Program-made: the position numbers and the translations under genes
From: Gluconacetobacter takamatsuzukensis
Lineage (GTDB): Bacteria > Pseudomonadota > Alphaproteobacteria > Acetobacterales > Acetobacteraceae
Reading direction: 5' to 3'
Length of the DNA stretch: 64,000 nt
Assembly (NCBI RefSeq): GCF_014174275.1
Contig: NZ_JABEQK010000010.1
Coordinates: 90,482 to 154,481, forward strand
In this document: in pieces, positions 52,319-60,758 of the stretch
How positions within the stretch are numbered: position 1 is the stretch's first letter
Layout: each line of letters begins with the position of its first letter
Notes under the pieces: model-generated
Databases searched by the model: none
Told to the model about the DNA's origin: nothing
What the model saw: only the letters and a program-made list of their open reading frames with translations

Positions 52319-53167
52319 ATGCAGATACTGGTCGCGCCGAACGGAAGAACGTGGAATCCCCATAGCCGGGATTTTTTCAAATATTTCGGATTTTTCGGGA
52401 AAAATACCGATTTCGTTTCTCATTCCGTCCAGAATCTCGGCTTTTCCATCATCGAGACGTTTCCCAGCCATACCCGCATCCGTTTCCAGCCCGCATTGTT
52501 TCCAACCGCCTGCCTGCACCGGGTGATCGAGATCATCCTCACCCGGCCGCGCCAGCGCTTCGTCCTGGAGCGGATCGGATCCCTGTTTGCGCCGCTGGAG
52601 GTTTTTCAAAACCGCCATGACGCCATCGCCCGCCTGCGCGCACTCCAGGCCGCAACCCCCGCCGACATGGCATCGCCCGTGGCGCCCACCATCATTCCCC
52701 TGTCCATGGACCGCATCGGGGCCCCGAAACGCGCCGGACTGCAAACGGCGCTGACGGCATGGCGGAGGGCAAATCGCCATGCCACGACACGCAACATGGC
52801 GAAAATCGCCCAGGATCCCACATTCGGCGGCGGCGGCCTGACATGGATGCCGGGCGGCGACCGCTGCCTGGTCGAGGCCTGGCCCCAGACCTACGAGCGG
52901 CACAGCGGCATCTCCTACGAAAAATTCCTGGGCCAGGACATCCGGGACCTGCCCGATGCCGACTACATGATTCCGACGACCCGCGCCTATTTCACGGCCG
53001 CCGCCAGCCGGGAACCCCGCCTGGAACTCATCGAGGCCCTCATGACCGGCACCGACGGCGCAAGATTCTGGTGCCGCTACGAACGGCTGGTCCTGCCCTG
53101 GCGCACCAGCCCGTCCGACACCTTCATCTGCTCGGTGCCCCTGGTCAGGCTGCTCCGACGCGTCTGA
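52319..53167 (+). CDS. Protein of unknown function with PAS-like C-terminal half
   Basis: A 282-residue protein. Residues about 165-282 (SYEKFLGQDIRDLPDADYMI, YFTAAASREPRLELIEALM, RYERLVLPWRTSP) look like the PAS_5-type PAS domains common in alphaproteobacteria. The first 110 residues come from DNA that is clearly richer in A/T than its neighbours and are rich in Phe and Ile; they resemble nothing I know. ATG at 118 (MASPVAP) is an alternative start that would give a compact PAS-only protein. The stop is followed at once by a palindromic repeat. Confidence 0.65.
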   Translation: MQILVAPNGRTWNPHSRDFFKYFGFFGKNTDFVSHSVQNLGFSIIETFPSHTRIRFQPALFPTACLHRVIEIILTRPRQRFVLERIGSLFAPLEVFQNRHDAIARLRALQAATPADMASPVAPTIIPLSMDRIGAPKRAGLQTALTAWRRANRHATTRNMAKIAQDPTFGGGGLTWMPGGDRCLVEAWPQTYERHSGISYEKFLGQDIRDLPDADYMIPTTRAYFTAAASREPRLELIEALMTGTDGARFWCRYERLVLPWRTSPSDTFICSVPLVRLLRRV

Positions 53168-53218
53168 GAGCCTGAGCGTCAATGCGGTCCGGCGGCGATC
53201 CGACAGGGCGCGCGCCCT
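53168..53218 (+). repeat. 3'-end palindromic repeat, copy B (half element)
   Basis: Directly after the TGA of the PAS-like gene comes GAGCCTGAGCGTC, then ATGCGGTCCGG and the core CGGCGATCCGAC (to 53204), matching the left half of the other copies. The right arm is replaced by a perfect palindrome AGGGCGCGCGCCCT (53205-53218) that reaches into the stop codon of the convergent gene. Confidence 0.65.
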
Positions 53219-53609
53219 AGCTCGGCAGGCCCGTTCCACCGGTACTGGGGTGCATCATGGCCTGGTGCCGCGTCAGGGCCTGGGCCACGCGCCGCGAATC
53301 CTCGGGCGCCAGGGCCAGCCCGACGGGGCCATAGGCCGGATGCTGGAAGGCGATCAGCGATCCCTCGCTCAACGCGTCGGGCTGGACGGCCCAGTTGGTG
53401 CGAAAGACCGGCACGACCGGCGCCCCCTCGATCGGCGGCGGCGGCGTGTTCTCGACCATCGCGCTCCGAACCGTCCCGAGGCTGGCAATCAGTTCGCCCA
53501 ACTGCTCCAGCGTGAAGGCAATCGTCCCCTCCACCCCGCTCCCGTCCAGAAACGCCAGCGTGGCCGTCCGGCGATCGTCGGACAGAGTCACCTGCATGCG
53601 CGCGCTCAT
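53217..53609 (-). CDS. Small hypothetical protein
   Basis: A 130-residue protein with no signal peptide or membrane segment. It begins MSARMQVTLSDDRRTATLAF, a beta-rich look, and contains GTIAFTLEQLGELIASLG, which reads like an amphipathic helix. I recognise no family. The ATG at 53609 follows a GGGGAG site. It is convergent with the PAS-like gene and divergent from the CPBP protease. Confidence 0.65.
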   Translation of the reverse strand: MSARMQVTLSDDRRTATLAFLDGSGVEGTIAFTLEQLGELIASLGTVRSAMVENTPPPPIEGAPVVPVFRTNWAVQPDALSEGSLIAFQHPAYGPVGLALAPEDSRRVAQALTRHQAMMHPSTGGTGLPS

Positions 53610-53761
53610 CCCCACTCCCCCCTCGTCGTTGCGCGCACGATATCACAACCCCCCGGTCTTCCGTCATCCGTCCGCACGCGGGTAGCGTGGTGCATTGCCT
53701 CTCTGCCTCTCTGCCCTGTCGTGACGCCAGACGTGCCCCACCATACCGGAGCCCGGAACCC

Positions 53762-54664
53762 ATGCCCTGTCGCCGCCTGCGCCTTCGCGCATGCCTGAAT
53801 GCGTTGCTCTTCATTCTGGTGGTCGCGGCGATCGCCGCCGCAGTCGGATTCGCAGCGCATATTTTCGCATCGAGACAAAATCATTATCACTTGCCGCCAC
53901 TCCTGGCAGGCCTCATCGCAAACATCGTTCAGGCCCTGGTCGGGTTGGGCGCTACCGCGATCATGATCCTGCGCCCCGACGGGATCACCCCCGGGGCCAC
54001 CCGCCGCACACGTTTCCTGCCGGGCGGCAATCTCGCGGATCTCCGCTGGGCGCGGCATATCGTCAGCGGCGTGGCCATAGGCTTTGCCGGCGCGGTGACG
54101 CTGATGGGTACAATATGGGTGCTCGGCGGATTCGAGATCACGCTCTCTCCAGAATCCCTCACGTCGCGACTCTTCATCGCTCTTCTGGCCCAGATCGTCC
54201 TCTTCGGCTGTGTCGCATTGACGGAGGAGGTCGTCTTTCGCGGCTACATCCAGCGCCAGCTGACGGCAAGCTTCGGTTTTGCAGGCGCCGCAATCACCAC
54301 GTCATGCCTGTTCGGCGCCGCCCACATGCTGGGCGGAACATCGCTCTGGGGGGCGGTCGAAGCCGGTGCGCTGGGCCTGGCCCTGTGCGCCATGCTTCAC
54401 CGAACCGGCAGCCTGATGCTGCCTATCGGATTCCACGCAGCCTGGGACTGGACAGAAACCGCGCTGTTCGGCGCCAACGATAGCGGGCATGCCGCAAGCA
54501 CGGCATTGCTACGCACTGTACCAAGCGGAGCCGACTGGCTGACCGGCGGCACGAACGGACCGGAGGGCAGCATCATATGCATGATACTCTCGGTCGCCAT
54601 TATCACTGCTTTCAGCATGAAGCCGATGCGCCCCACCGTCCGGCTCGGCTACGGAGGCAATTGA
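53762..54664 (+). CDS. CPBP family intramembrane metalloprotease
   Basis: A 300-residue multi-pass membrane protein of the CPBP/Abi (CAAX protease-like) family. Motif 1 is EEVVFRG with E155 and E156, motif 2 is FGAAH (about 183-187), and motif 3 is GFHAAWDW, where the usual HxxxN asparagine is Asp. In bacteria such proteins process bacteriocins, maintain immunity, or cleave membrane proteins. The ATG at 53762 is used because the first helix starts soon after. Function here unknown; it lies alone, convergent with ispE. Confidence 0.85.
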   Translation: MPCRRLRLRACLNALLFILVVAAIAAAVGFAAHIFASRQNHYHLPPLLAGLIANIVQALVGLGATAIMILRPDGITPGATRRTRFLPGGNLADLRWARHIVSGVAIGFAGAVTLMGTIWVLGGFEITLSPESLTSRLFIALLAQIVLFGCVALTEEVVFRGYIQRQLTASFGFAGAAITTSCLFGAAHMLGGTSLWGAVEAGALGLALCAMLHRTGSLMLPIGFHAAWDWTETALFGANDSGHAASTALLRTVPSGADWLTGGTNGPEGSIICMILSVAIITAFSMKPMRPTVRLGYGGN

Positions 54665-54700
54665 CCCACGTCGGACCGCCGGCTCCCCCCGTGCCGCCCA

Positions 54701-54757
54701 GTTTGTGCCCGTAAACGCGCGTCGGATCGCCACCAGCCCGCGTTTACGGGCACAAAC
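54701..54757 (-). repeat. 3'-end palindromic repeat, copy C
   Basis: Arms of 25 bases (54701-54725, 54733-54757), the outer 19 bp perfectly complementary, enclose ATCGCCA, the complement of the TGGCGAT loop. It reads in the direction of ispE, and the ispE stop codon (54744-54746) lies inside one arm, so the arm encodes the last residues of IspE. Confidence 0.85.
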
Positions 54758-55625
54758 CGCCGGACCAGGTCCACCAGCCTGGTCGCTCCACCGCCGCCTG
54801 CGCGTCGTGCGCGGCCTGCGGGGTGTCGAACAGCGCGAAACAGGTCGCACCCGATCCGCTCATGCGCGCCAGCCGGCAGCCGGGCGCGGCTTCCAGCACG
54901 TCCAGCACGGTGCGGATCGTGGGGCAGAGGGCACAGGCCGCATCCTGCAAATCGTTGGTCAGGGCTGAAAGATCGCGCACCATCGCCGCCACGTCGGGCC
55001 AGGCGGAAGGCAGGGCGGCGGCCGGGGTAAAGACCGGCGCGCGCGACCGGAACACGGCGGGCGTGGAAACCGCCTCGCCGCAATTGACCAGCATCATGCC
55101 GCAGGACGGCAGGGCGGGCGCCGGGTCCAGCCGCTCGCCGATGCCGCCCATGCGGGCGGCGCGCTGGTCGATGCACACGGGCACATCGGCCCCAAGCTCG
55201 GCCGCCAGCGCCATCAGCCGCTCGCGCGGCACGTTGCCGGGCCAGGCGCGCAGCAGCAGGCGCAGCGCCGCCGCCGCATCGGCCGACCCGCCGCCGATGC
55301 CCGAGGCGACGGGCAGCATCTTGTCCAGGACGATATGCAGCGAATCCAGTCGGTCGGTACCGCCCATTTCCGCCCGCAGCAGGCGTGCCGCGCGCAGGAT
55401 CAGGTTGCTGTCGGCGTCGGCCACCAGCCCGGCGCCGAACGGGCCGGTAATGTCCAGCGAAACCGTGCCGGCCGTCCCATGGCCGGGATGCAGGGCCAGC
55501 GTGTCGCCGGCACCGGCGAACACCGCGAGGCTGTCCAGAAGATGATAGCCATCCGGCCGGCGCCCGGTCACATGCAGGTAGAGATTGATCTTCGCGTGGG
55601 CGGATTCGTACAGGGTCCCTGTCAC
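54744..55625 (-). CDS. ispE: 4-diphosphocytidyl-2-C-methyl-D-erythritol kinase
   Basis: A 293-residue GHMP kinase, fourth step of the MEP isoprenoid pathway. [20 protein letters not shown] at the N-terminus, [15 protein letters not shown] as the ATP loop, and [12 protein letters not shown] near the C-terminus are diagnostic. The start is GTG at 55625, seven bases after the stop of the TPR gene; no ATG precedes the conserved start. dxs, first enzyme of the same pathway, lies at the right edge of the window. Its 3' end overlaps a palindromic repeat. Confidence 0.96.
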   Translation of the reverse strand: MTGTLYESAHAKINLYLHVTGRRPDGYHLLDSLAVFAGAGDTLALHPGHGTAGTVSLDITGPFGAGLVADADSNLILRAARLLRAEMGGTDRLDSLHIVLDKMLPVASGIGGGSADAAAALRLLLRAWPGNVPRERLMALAAELGADVPVCIDQRAARMGGIGERLDPAPALPSCGMMLVNCGEAVSTPAVFRSRAPVFTPAAALPSAWPDVAAMVRDLSALTNDLQDAACALCPTIRTVLDVLEAAPGCRLARMSGSGATCFALFDTPQAAHDAQAAVERPGWWTWSGGLCP

Positions 55626-55632
55626 GGGCGGT

Positions 55633-57417
55633 TCAGTCCTTCTTCTGGCCCGACTGTGCCTGAACGGGCGGCTCGACCTGATGGACCGAACGCGCCGCGT
55701 CCGCAAGGGCGGCGCTGATTCGCTGCGCGTCGCCCGGATCGCTGGGGGGCAGCCCCTGGGCGAAATGCCACTGGTTCACGGCCTCGCGCAGCCGCCCCGA
55801 TTCCTGGTAGGCCACGCCGAGATGGTAATTGACCGCCTGGTCCTCGGGCGTCTGTTCCGCCGCGCGCTCCAGCAGTTCCACCCCCTCTGCGACATGCCCC
55901 TGCCGCACCAGCGCCCACCCCAGACTGTCGCGGATCGCCGCGTTCTGGGGCTCGAGCGCCACGGCACGGCGCAGCAGCGACTCGGCACGGGGCAACTCGC
56001 GCCCTTGCTGCACCAATGAATAGCCCAGGTAATTCATCACCAGCACCTCGCCGGGCGCCAGCGCCAGCGCGCGCTCCAGGTCGGCCTGCGCCTGCGGCCA
56101 CCGGTCCAGCCGGTCATAGGCCACGGCCCGCCCGAACAGAAGCTGCCAGTCGTCGCCCGTCAGATGCCCCAGCGCCGCGATCGCGCGGGTATAGGAGGCC
56201 TCGGCCCCCTGCCAGTCCTGCCGGTCCGATTGCAGGTCGCCCAGCGTCTCCCAGATGCGCGGCTGGTCGGGCTGGGCGGCGGCCAGGCGGCCGAGCGCCG
56301 CATTCGCCTCGTCCCACCGCCCGGTAGCCGCATCCAGCCGCGCGAGCTGAAGCTGGATGACGGTGGCCAGCGGGTCGTCCGCCGCCGCGGCAGCCAGCGT
56401 ATCGCGCGCCGCCGCCGCATGCCCGCCCTCATATTGCAGGGCCGAGAGCATCAGCCGCGCCTGCCCCACCGCCGGGTCCAGCCCCAGCGCGAAGCGCAGC
56501 AGCAGCATGCGCATGTCCCGCAGCCCCACATCGTGGGCCAGCCGGCCCGACGGGTCGGGCATCCGCGCCACTTCCTGCCCCACCAGCCCGGAGAGGAAGA
56601 CATAGGCCTGCGCGATGCCCTGCTTCGGCGTGGCCGGCGGCGCGCGGTCCATCGCCGCCACAATGCCCTGCCGCGACAGCGACAGGCCGGGCGCCCCGGC
56701 CAGCAGCCCGTCGACCAGGTGCAGGGCCTGCTCGCGCTGCCCCTGGCCGATCAGCCAGTGCCCCAGCACCAGCACGGTAAACAGGTCGTGGCCCGCCGCC
56801 GGGGTGGCCAGGGCCGCGTGCTCGTAGCGCGCCGCCCGGTCGGGCCAGCCGGCCGCCCGCGCGATCAGCGCGGCATGCACGGCATAATATCCCCCCAGGT
56901 CGCGGTCGGCCGCCAGCGGCTCCAGCCCGGCCAGCGCGCGCTCGCCCTGCCCGGCGCCCAGCAGGGTCCAGGCCTCCAGCAGCGGGCGGATGGTCGCCAG
57001 CAGCGCGTCCTTGCGCGCGCCGTCGTAATGCGCCAGGGCATCGGTCCATTGCGCCGCCCGCACCGCGGCATTGCCCTGCACCAGCTCGGCCAGCGCCTGG
57101 CCCGGCAGCCGCGCCGCCAGGGCGACGGCCGAGTCGTCGCCGGCCAGGGCACTATAGAGAAAAGCGCGCCGCAACAGCGCCGGCTGCCCGGGCGCGACCT
57201 CCGCGGCCTGGCGGAAGGCGGTCGCGGCCACGGCGTCGTCGCCTTCCAGCGCCGCGACGGTGGCCACCAGGTACGGGCCGTCGAGGCCGACCGGCCACGT
57301 GGCCCGCGCACCATCCACGACCGGGGCGGGCTGGCCCGACACCTCCCGCGCATGGAGGAGACCGGCCGGCGCCGCCAGCGCCAGAAGGAACGCGCAAAAA
57401 GAGCGGAAACGCTGCAT
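55633..57417 (-). CDS. Exported TPR-repeat protein
   Basis: A 594-residue secreted or periplasmic tetratricopeptide protein. A signal peptide ([17 protein letters not shown]) is followed by many helical repeats, clearest in the C-terminal half: [40 protein letters not shown] and [21 protein letters not shown] proteins are docking scaffolds. A TPR gene directly upstream of ispE is common in alphaproteobacteria. The ATG at 57417 is the only start with a signal peptide. Confidence 0.9.
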   Translation of the reverse strand: MQRFRSFCAFLLALAAPAGLLHAREVSGQPAPVVDGARATWPVGLDGPYLVATVAALEGDDAVAATAFRQAAEVAPGQPALLRRAFLYSALAGDDSAVALAARLPGQALAELVQGNAAVRAAQWTDALAHYDGARKDALLATIRPLLEAWTLLGAGQGERALAGLEPLAADRDLGGYYAVHAALIARAAGWPDRAARYEHAALATPAAGHDLFTVLVLGHWLIGQGQREQALHLVDGLLAGAPGLSLSRQGIVAAMDRAPPATPKQGIAQAYVFLSGLVGQEVARMPDPSGRLAHDVGLRDMRMLLLRFALGLDPAVGQARLMLSALQYEGGHAAAARDTLAAAAADDPLATVIQLQLARLDAATGRWDEANAALGRLAAAQPDQPRIWETLGDLQSDRQDWQGAEASYTRAIAALGHLTGDDWQLLFGRAVAYDRLDRWPQAQADLERALALAPGEVLVMNYLGYSLVQQGRELPRAESLLRRAVALEPQNAAIRDSLGWALVRQGHVAEGVELLERAAEQTPEDQAVNYHLGVAYQESGRLREAVNQWHFAQGLPPSDPGDAQRISAALADAARSVHQVEPPVQAQSGQKKD

Positions 57418-57516
57418 GATGGCGGACCCTACCCCGCGTCGGGTAAACTGCCAAACCCTCTGCCCGCCGGTCTTGACCCGGCCGGCGGACCAACCGCGCG
57501 GAAGGCCCCGCAGAGC

Positions 57517-58386
57517 ATGATGGAAGCACTCGCCCTGCTCCGGCTTTATGCCGATTGGGGGGCCGATACCGCGCTGGACGACAGCCCCACGGACTGGCTG
57601 GCCCGCCCCGCCGCCCCACCCCCGGCCATGCCCGCCCCGGCCGGCCCGGCCGATGCCGCACGCCCCCCGCCCCCACGCCCCCAGCAGGGCGCCCCCATGC
57701 CGGAGCCCCGCCGCACGCCCCCGGCCCGGCCGGCCGCCGGGGCCGAAGACGGCATGCCCCTGCTCGACCGCGCGGTGCAGCAGGCCACCGAAGCCGCCGC
57801 CGCCGCGACCACGCTGGCCGAGCTGCATGCCGCCATGGCCGGTTTCGGCGCCTGCGGCCTGCGCGACACCGCGACGCACACCGTGGCGGCGGCCGGCACC
57901 GCCCCCGGCCGCCTGCTGCTGATCGGCGAGCCGCCCGACGCGGCCGAGGATCGCGGCGGCACCCCCTTCGCCGGCCCGATGGGCGAATTGCTCGACCGGA
58001 TGCTGGCCAGCATCGGCCTGGCCCGCGCCGACATGCTGCTGGCCCCGGTCATCCCCTGGCGCCCGCCGGGCGAGCGCCCGCCCTCGGCCGCCGAACTGCG
58101 GATCTGCGCGCCGTTCCTGCACCGGCTGATCGTGCTGGCCGCCCCGGCGCGGGTGATCGCCATGGGCAACACCCCCGCCCGGCTGCTGACGGGCGAAAGC
58201 ACCGGCATCGCCCGCCTGCGCGGCCGCTGGCGCGAGGTCCCGATCCCCGGCCGCGCGGCCCCGATCGCGCTGCTGCCGATGCGCCATCCCTCGCAACTGG
58301 GCGCCAGCCCCACCGCCCGGCGCGACGCGTGGAAAGACCTTTTGTTGCTGCGCACAACGCTGGATCACGACAAGGACACAGACTGA
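57517..58386 (+). CDS. Uracil-DNA glycosylase, family 4/5-like
   Basis: A 289-residue repair enzyme that removes uracil from DNA. The family core begins LLIGEPPDAAEDRGGTPFAG, then DRMLASIGL, VIPWRPPGERPPSAAELRIC and, late, MRHPSQLGASPTARRDAWKD. It has two cysteines (in FGACGL and RICAPF). An extra Pro/Ala-rich stretch at about 30-80 precedes the core. ATGATG at 57517 gives two possible starts. It is divergent from the TPR gene and followed by a lytic transglycosylase, an order often seen in alphaproteobacteria. Confidence 0.88.
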   Translation: MMEALALLRLYADWGADTALDDSPTDWLARPAAPPPAMPAPAGPADAARPPPPRPQQGAPMPEPRRTPPARPAAGAEDGMPLLDRAVQQATEAAAAATTLAELHAAMAGFGACGLRDTATHTVAAAGTAPGRLLLIGEPPDAAEDRGGTPFAGPMGELLDRMLASIGLARADMLLAPVIPWRPPGERPPSAAELRICAPFLHRLIVLAAPARVIAMGNTPARLLTGESTGIARLRGRWREVPIPGRAAPIALLPMRHPSQLGASPTARRDAWKDLLLLRTTLDHDKDTD

Positions 58387-58600
58387 AACAGTAAGTAAAT
58401 CCAGCGCCGAGGAACTTTGGCGGGATTGTGGCGAACACCCGGCTCAATGCGCCTCAATACACGGTTTATTCACCCGCGAATTCTCATCGTAAACGGCAAT
58501 TTTAACGGCTATTTAACCGCGCCATGCGGAACGCATACTGTGGGCCCGCGTTCGAATATGGTTGCTTTTCCCCACAACAGTCTTTAGAGGCCCGTCGGCC

Positions 58601-60592
58601 ATGCGAGGGACATCACATACACCCCCACAGCGTGCGGTCCGGGCCTTTCTGGCCGGAGCCGCTTTTCTGGCCGGTGCGCTCGGCCCGCTTCGTGCGCCCG
58701 GCGCCACGGTGCAGCCGGGTGACGGCCATCCGCAGGGCAGCGACGAGCGGAACGAGGAAACCGCCATGGCGCTGCCACGGATCGCGCCGCCCGGCGGCGG
58801 GCCGGTCGGGCTTGCCCGTCCGCTTGCCCCCGACGATGCCGCGCGCGTCCGCCGGATCTTCAGCCTGCAACATGCCGGTTCGTTCGATGCCGCGATCCGG
58901 GAAACGGCCGGGCTGCGTGACGACACGCTGCTGGGCGACATCCTGGCCGACCGCTACCTGAACCCCGGCTACCACGCCGCCACCGGCCAGTTGCGCCTGT
59001 GGCTGCACACCTATTCCGCGCTGGCCGACGCGCCGGCGATCCATGCGCTGCTGGCCGGCCTGTCGCCGCGCGGCGCCGTGCTGCCCGCCGCGCCCGCCAC
59101 GGCGACACTGGCGGCCGGCACCGGCGCCGCCCCGGTGCGCCTGCCGGAGGAAGACGACCCGGCCAGCCGGGCCTTCACCCGCAACCCGCTGCTGGACCGC
59201 ACGGTGCGCGAGCGCGCGGAACAGGGCGCCAAGGGTGCCCGCAGCGCCCTGCACCTGATCCGTATCACGCCCGGCCTCAGCCCCCTCTACGGCGCGCAGT
59301 TGCGCGCCGAGGTCGCCATGGCCCTGTTCAGCGCCGGCGATACCGCCCTGGCCCTGAAGACGGGGCAGGACGCCTTCCTCGAATCGGGCGGGCGGATCGG
59401 CCTGGCCGGCTATGTCGCCGGCCTGGCCGCCTGGCGCCGTGGCCGCGCCGACACCGCCGCCCCGCTGTTCGAAGGCGCCTCGCGCGCCGAGCTGACGGCC
59501 GCCAGCGTCCGCGCCGGCGCCGCCTTCTGGGCGGCCCGCGCGCATCGCAATACCGGCGACCTGGCGGCCTGGCGCCCCTGGCTGCACCGCGCCGCCGCCA
59601 CCCCGCACACATTCTACGGCCTGCTGGCCGCCCAGCTTCTGGGCCTGCGCCCGACGCAGGCGGCACATTCCCAGGCCGACGGTCCCCGACCAGACGGCGC
59701 GCCCGCCGACGGCGCCCGCCTGGCCGACGACCGGGCCATGCTGCATGCCGGCGCCCCGGTGATGGGCGAAATCGACGTGGAAGCCGTGGCGGCAACGCCC
59801 GCCGGCCGCCGCGCCTTCGCCCTCCTCCAGGTCGGCGAGACCGCCCGCGCCGAGGCCGCCCTGCGGCGGCTCTGGCCCGATATCCAGGGCGACGCCGCCC
59901 TCTGCCGCTCGGTCCAACTGGTGGCCGACGCTGCCGGGCTGAAGGGCCTCTCCACCCAGCTCGCCTCGCTGCTGGCCACCCAGGCCGGCGGCCAGGCCGG
60001 CCCGGCCAGCCGCCTGCCGCTGCCACGCCTGGCCCCGGGCCACGGTTTCCGCGTCGACCCGGCGCTGGTCTATGCCCTGACCCGGCTGGAATCGAATTTC
60101 GACAGCGGCGCGGTCTCGGGCGCCGGCGCGCATGGGCTGATGCAGCTCATGCCCGTCACCGCCAGCTTCGTGACCGGCCAGACCGGCCGCTTCGTCGCCT
60201 CCCCCGCCCTGCTGCACAACCCGGCGGTGAACCTGGAGATCGGACAGCTCTACGTCCTCTACCTGGCCCACCTGACCGAACAGCATGACGAGCACCACCG
60301 CACCCCCGGCGGCGATCTGCTGCGCCTGCTGGCCAGCTACAATGCCGGCCCCACCGCCATCGCCCGCCAGGACGATCCGGGCGAGTATGGCGACGACCCG
60401 CTGCTGTTCATCGAATGCCTGCCCAGCACCGAAACCCGCGACTACGTCCGCCGCTCGCTGACCTATCTGTGGCTCTACGCCGACCGGATGGGCCTGCCCA
60501 CGCCGTCGCTGGAAACCCTGGCCCGCAACGAATGGCCCGCCTTCGCCGCCGAACGCGACCTCGCCAGCCACCCCGTCCACACCATCCACTGA
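58601..60592 (+). CDS. Soluble-type lytic murein transglycosylase
   Basis: A 663-residue periplasmic enzyme that cleaves peptidoglycan glycan strands. After a signal region (about 12-35) comes a large helical (superhelical, TPR-like) body, then the SLT domain: catalytic E497 in ALTRLESNFDSGAVS, then GAHGLMQLMPVTA and LASYNAGPTA, ending in FIECLPSTETRDYVRR. This is the Slt70 layout. AGAGG lies about ten bases before the ATG. The gene ends exactly where palindromic repeat D begins. Confidence 0.95.
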   Translation: MRGTSHTPPQRAVRAFLAGAAFLAGALGPLRAPGATVQPGDGHPQGSDERNEETAMALPRIAPPGGGPVGLARPLAPDDAARVRRIFSLQHAGSFDAAIRETAGLRDDTLLGDILADRYLNPGYHAATGQLRLWLHTYSALADAPAIHALLAGLSPRGAVLPAAPATATLAAGTGAAPVRLPEEDDPASRAFTRNPLLDRTVRERAEQGAKGARSALHLIRITPGLSPLYGAQLRAEVAMALFSAGDTALALKTGQDAFLESGGRIGLAGYVAGLAAWRRGRADTAAPLFEGASRAELTAASVRAGAAFWAARAHRNTGDLAAWRPWLHRAAATPHTFYGLLAAQLLGLRPTQAAHSQADGPRPDGAPADGARLADDRAMLHAGAPVMGEIDVEAVAATPAGRRAFALLQVGETARAEAALRRLWPDIQGDAALCRSVQLVADAAGLKGLSTQLASLLATQAGGQAGPASRLPLPRLAPGHGFRVDPALVYALTRLESNFDSGAVSGAGAHGLMQLMPVTASFVTGQTGRFVASPALLHNPAVNLEIGQLYVLYLAHLTEQHDEHHRTPGGDLLRLLASYNAGPTAIARQDDPGEYGDDPLLFIECLPSTETRDYVRRSLTYLWLYADRMGLPTPSLETLARNEWPAFAAERDLASHPVHTIH

Positions 60593-60722
60593 GAACCTGA
60601 CTGGACATGCGCGCTGGTGGCGATCCGACGCCCGCCCGCTGTGCTCCGGTGCTCACGGACACACGACGGGCGCGGCCCTGCGGGCCGCTCTCGCTCGCCA
60701 GCCCACATTTCCAGGCAGGTTC
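60593..60722 (+). repeat. 3'-end palindromic repeat, copy D (extended)
   Basis: Right after the transglycosylase TGA, GAACCTGACTGGACATGCG with GCGCTGG (60593-60617) pairs imperfectly with 60698-60722. Between them sit the core TGGCGATCCGACG and an inserted hairpin, GCGGCCC (60672-60678) with GGGCCGC (60682-60688). It looks like a longer, two-stem version of copies A-C. Confidence 0.75.
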
Positions 60723-60758
60723 GGCCAGGCTGATGCACTGCGGCTTTGTAAACCGCCT

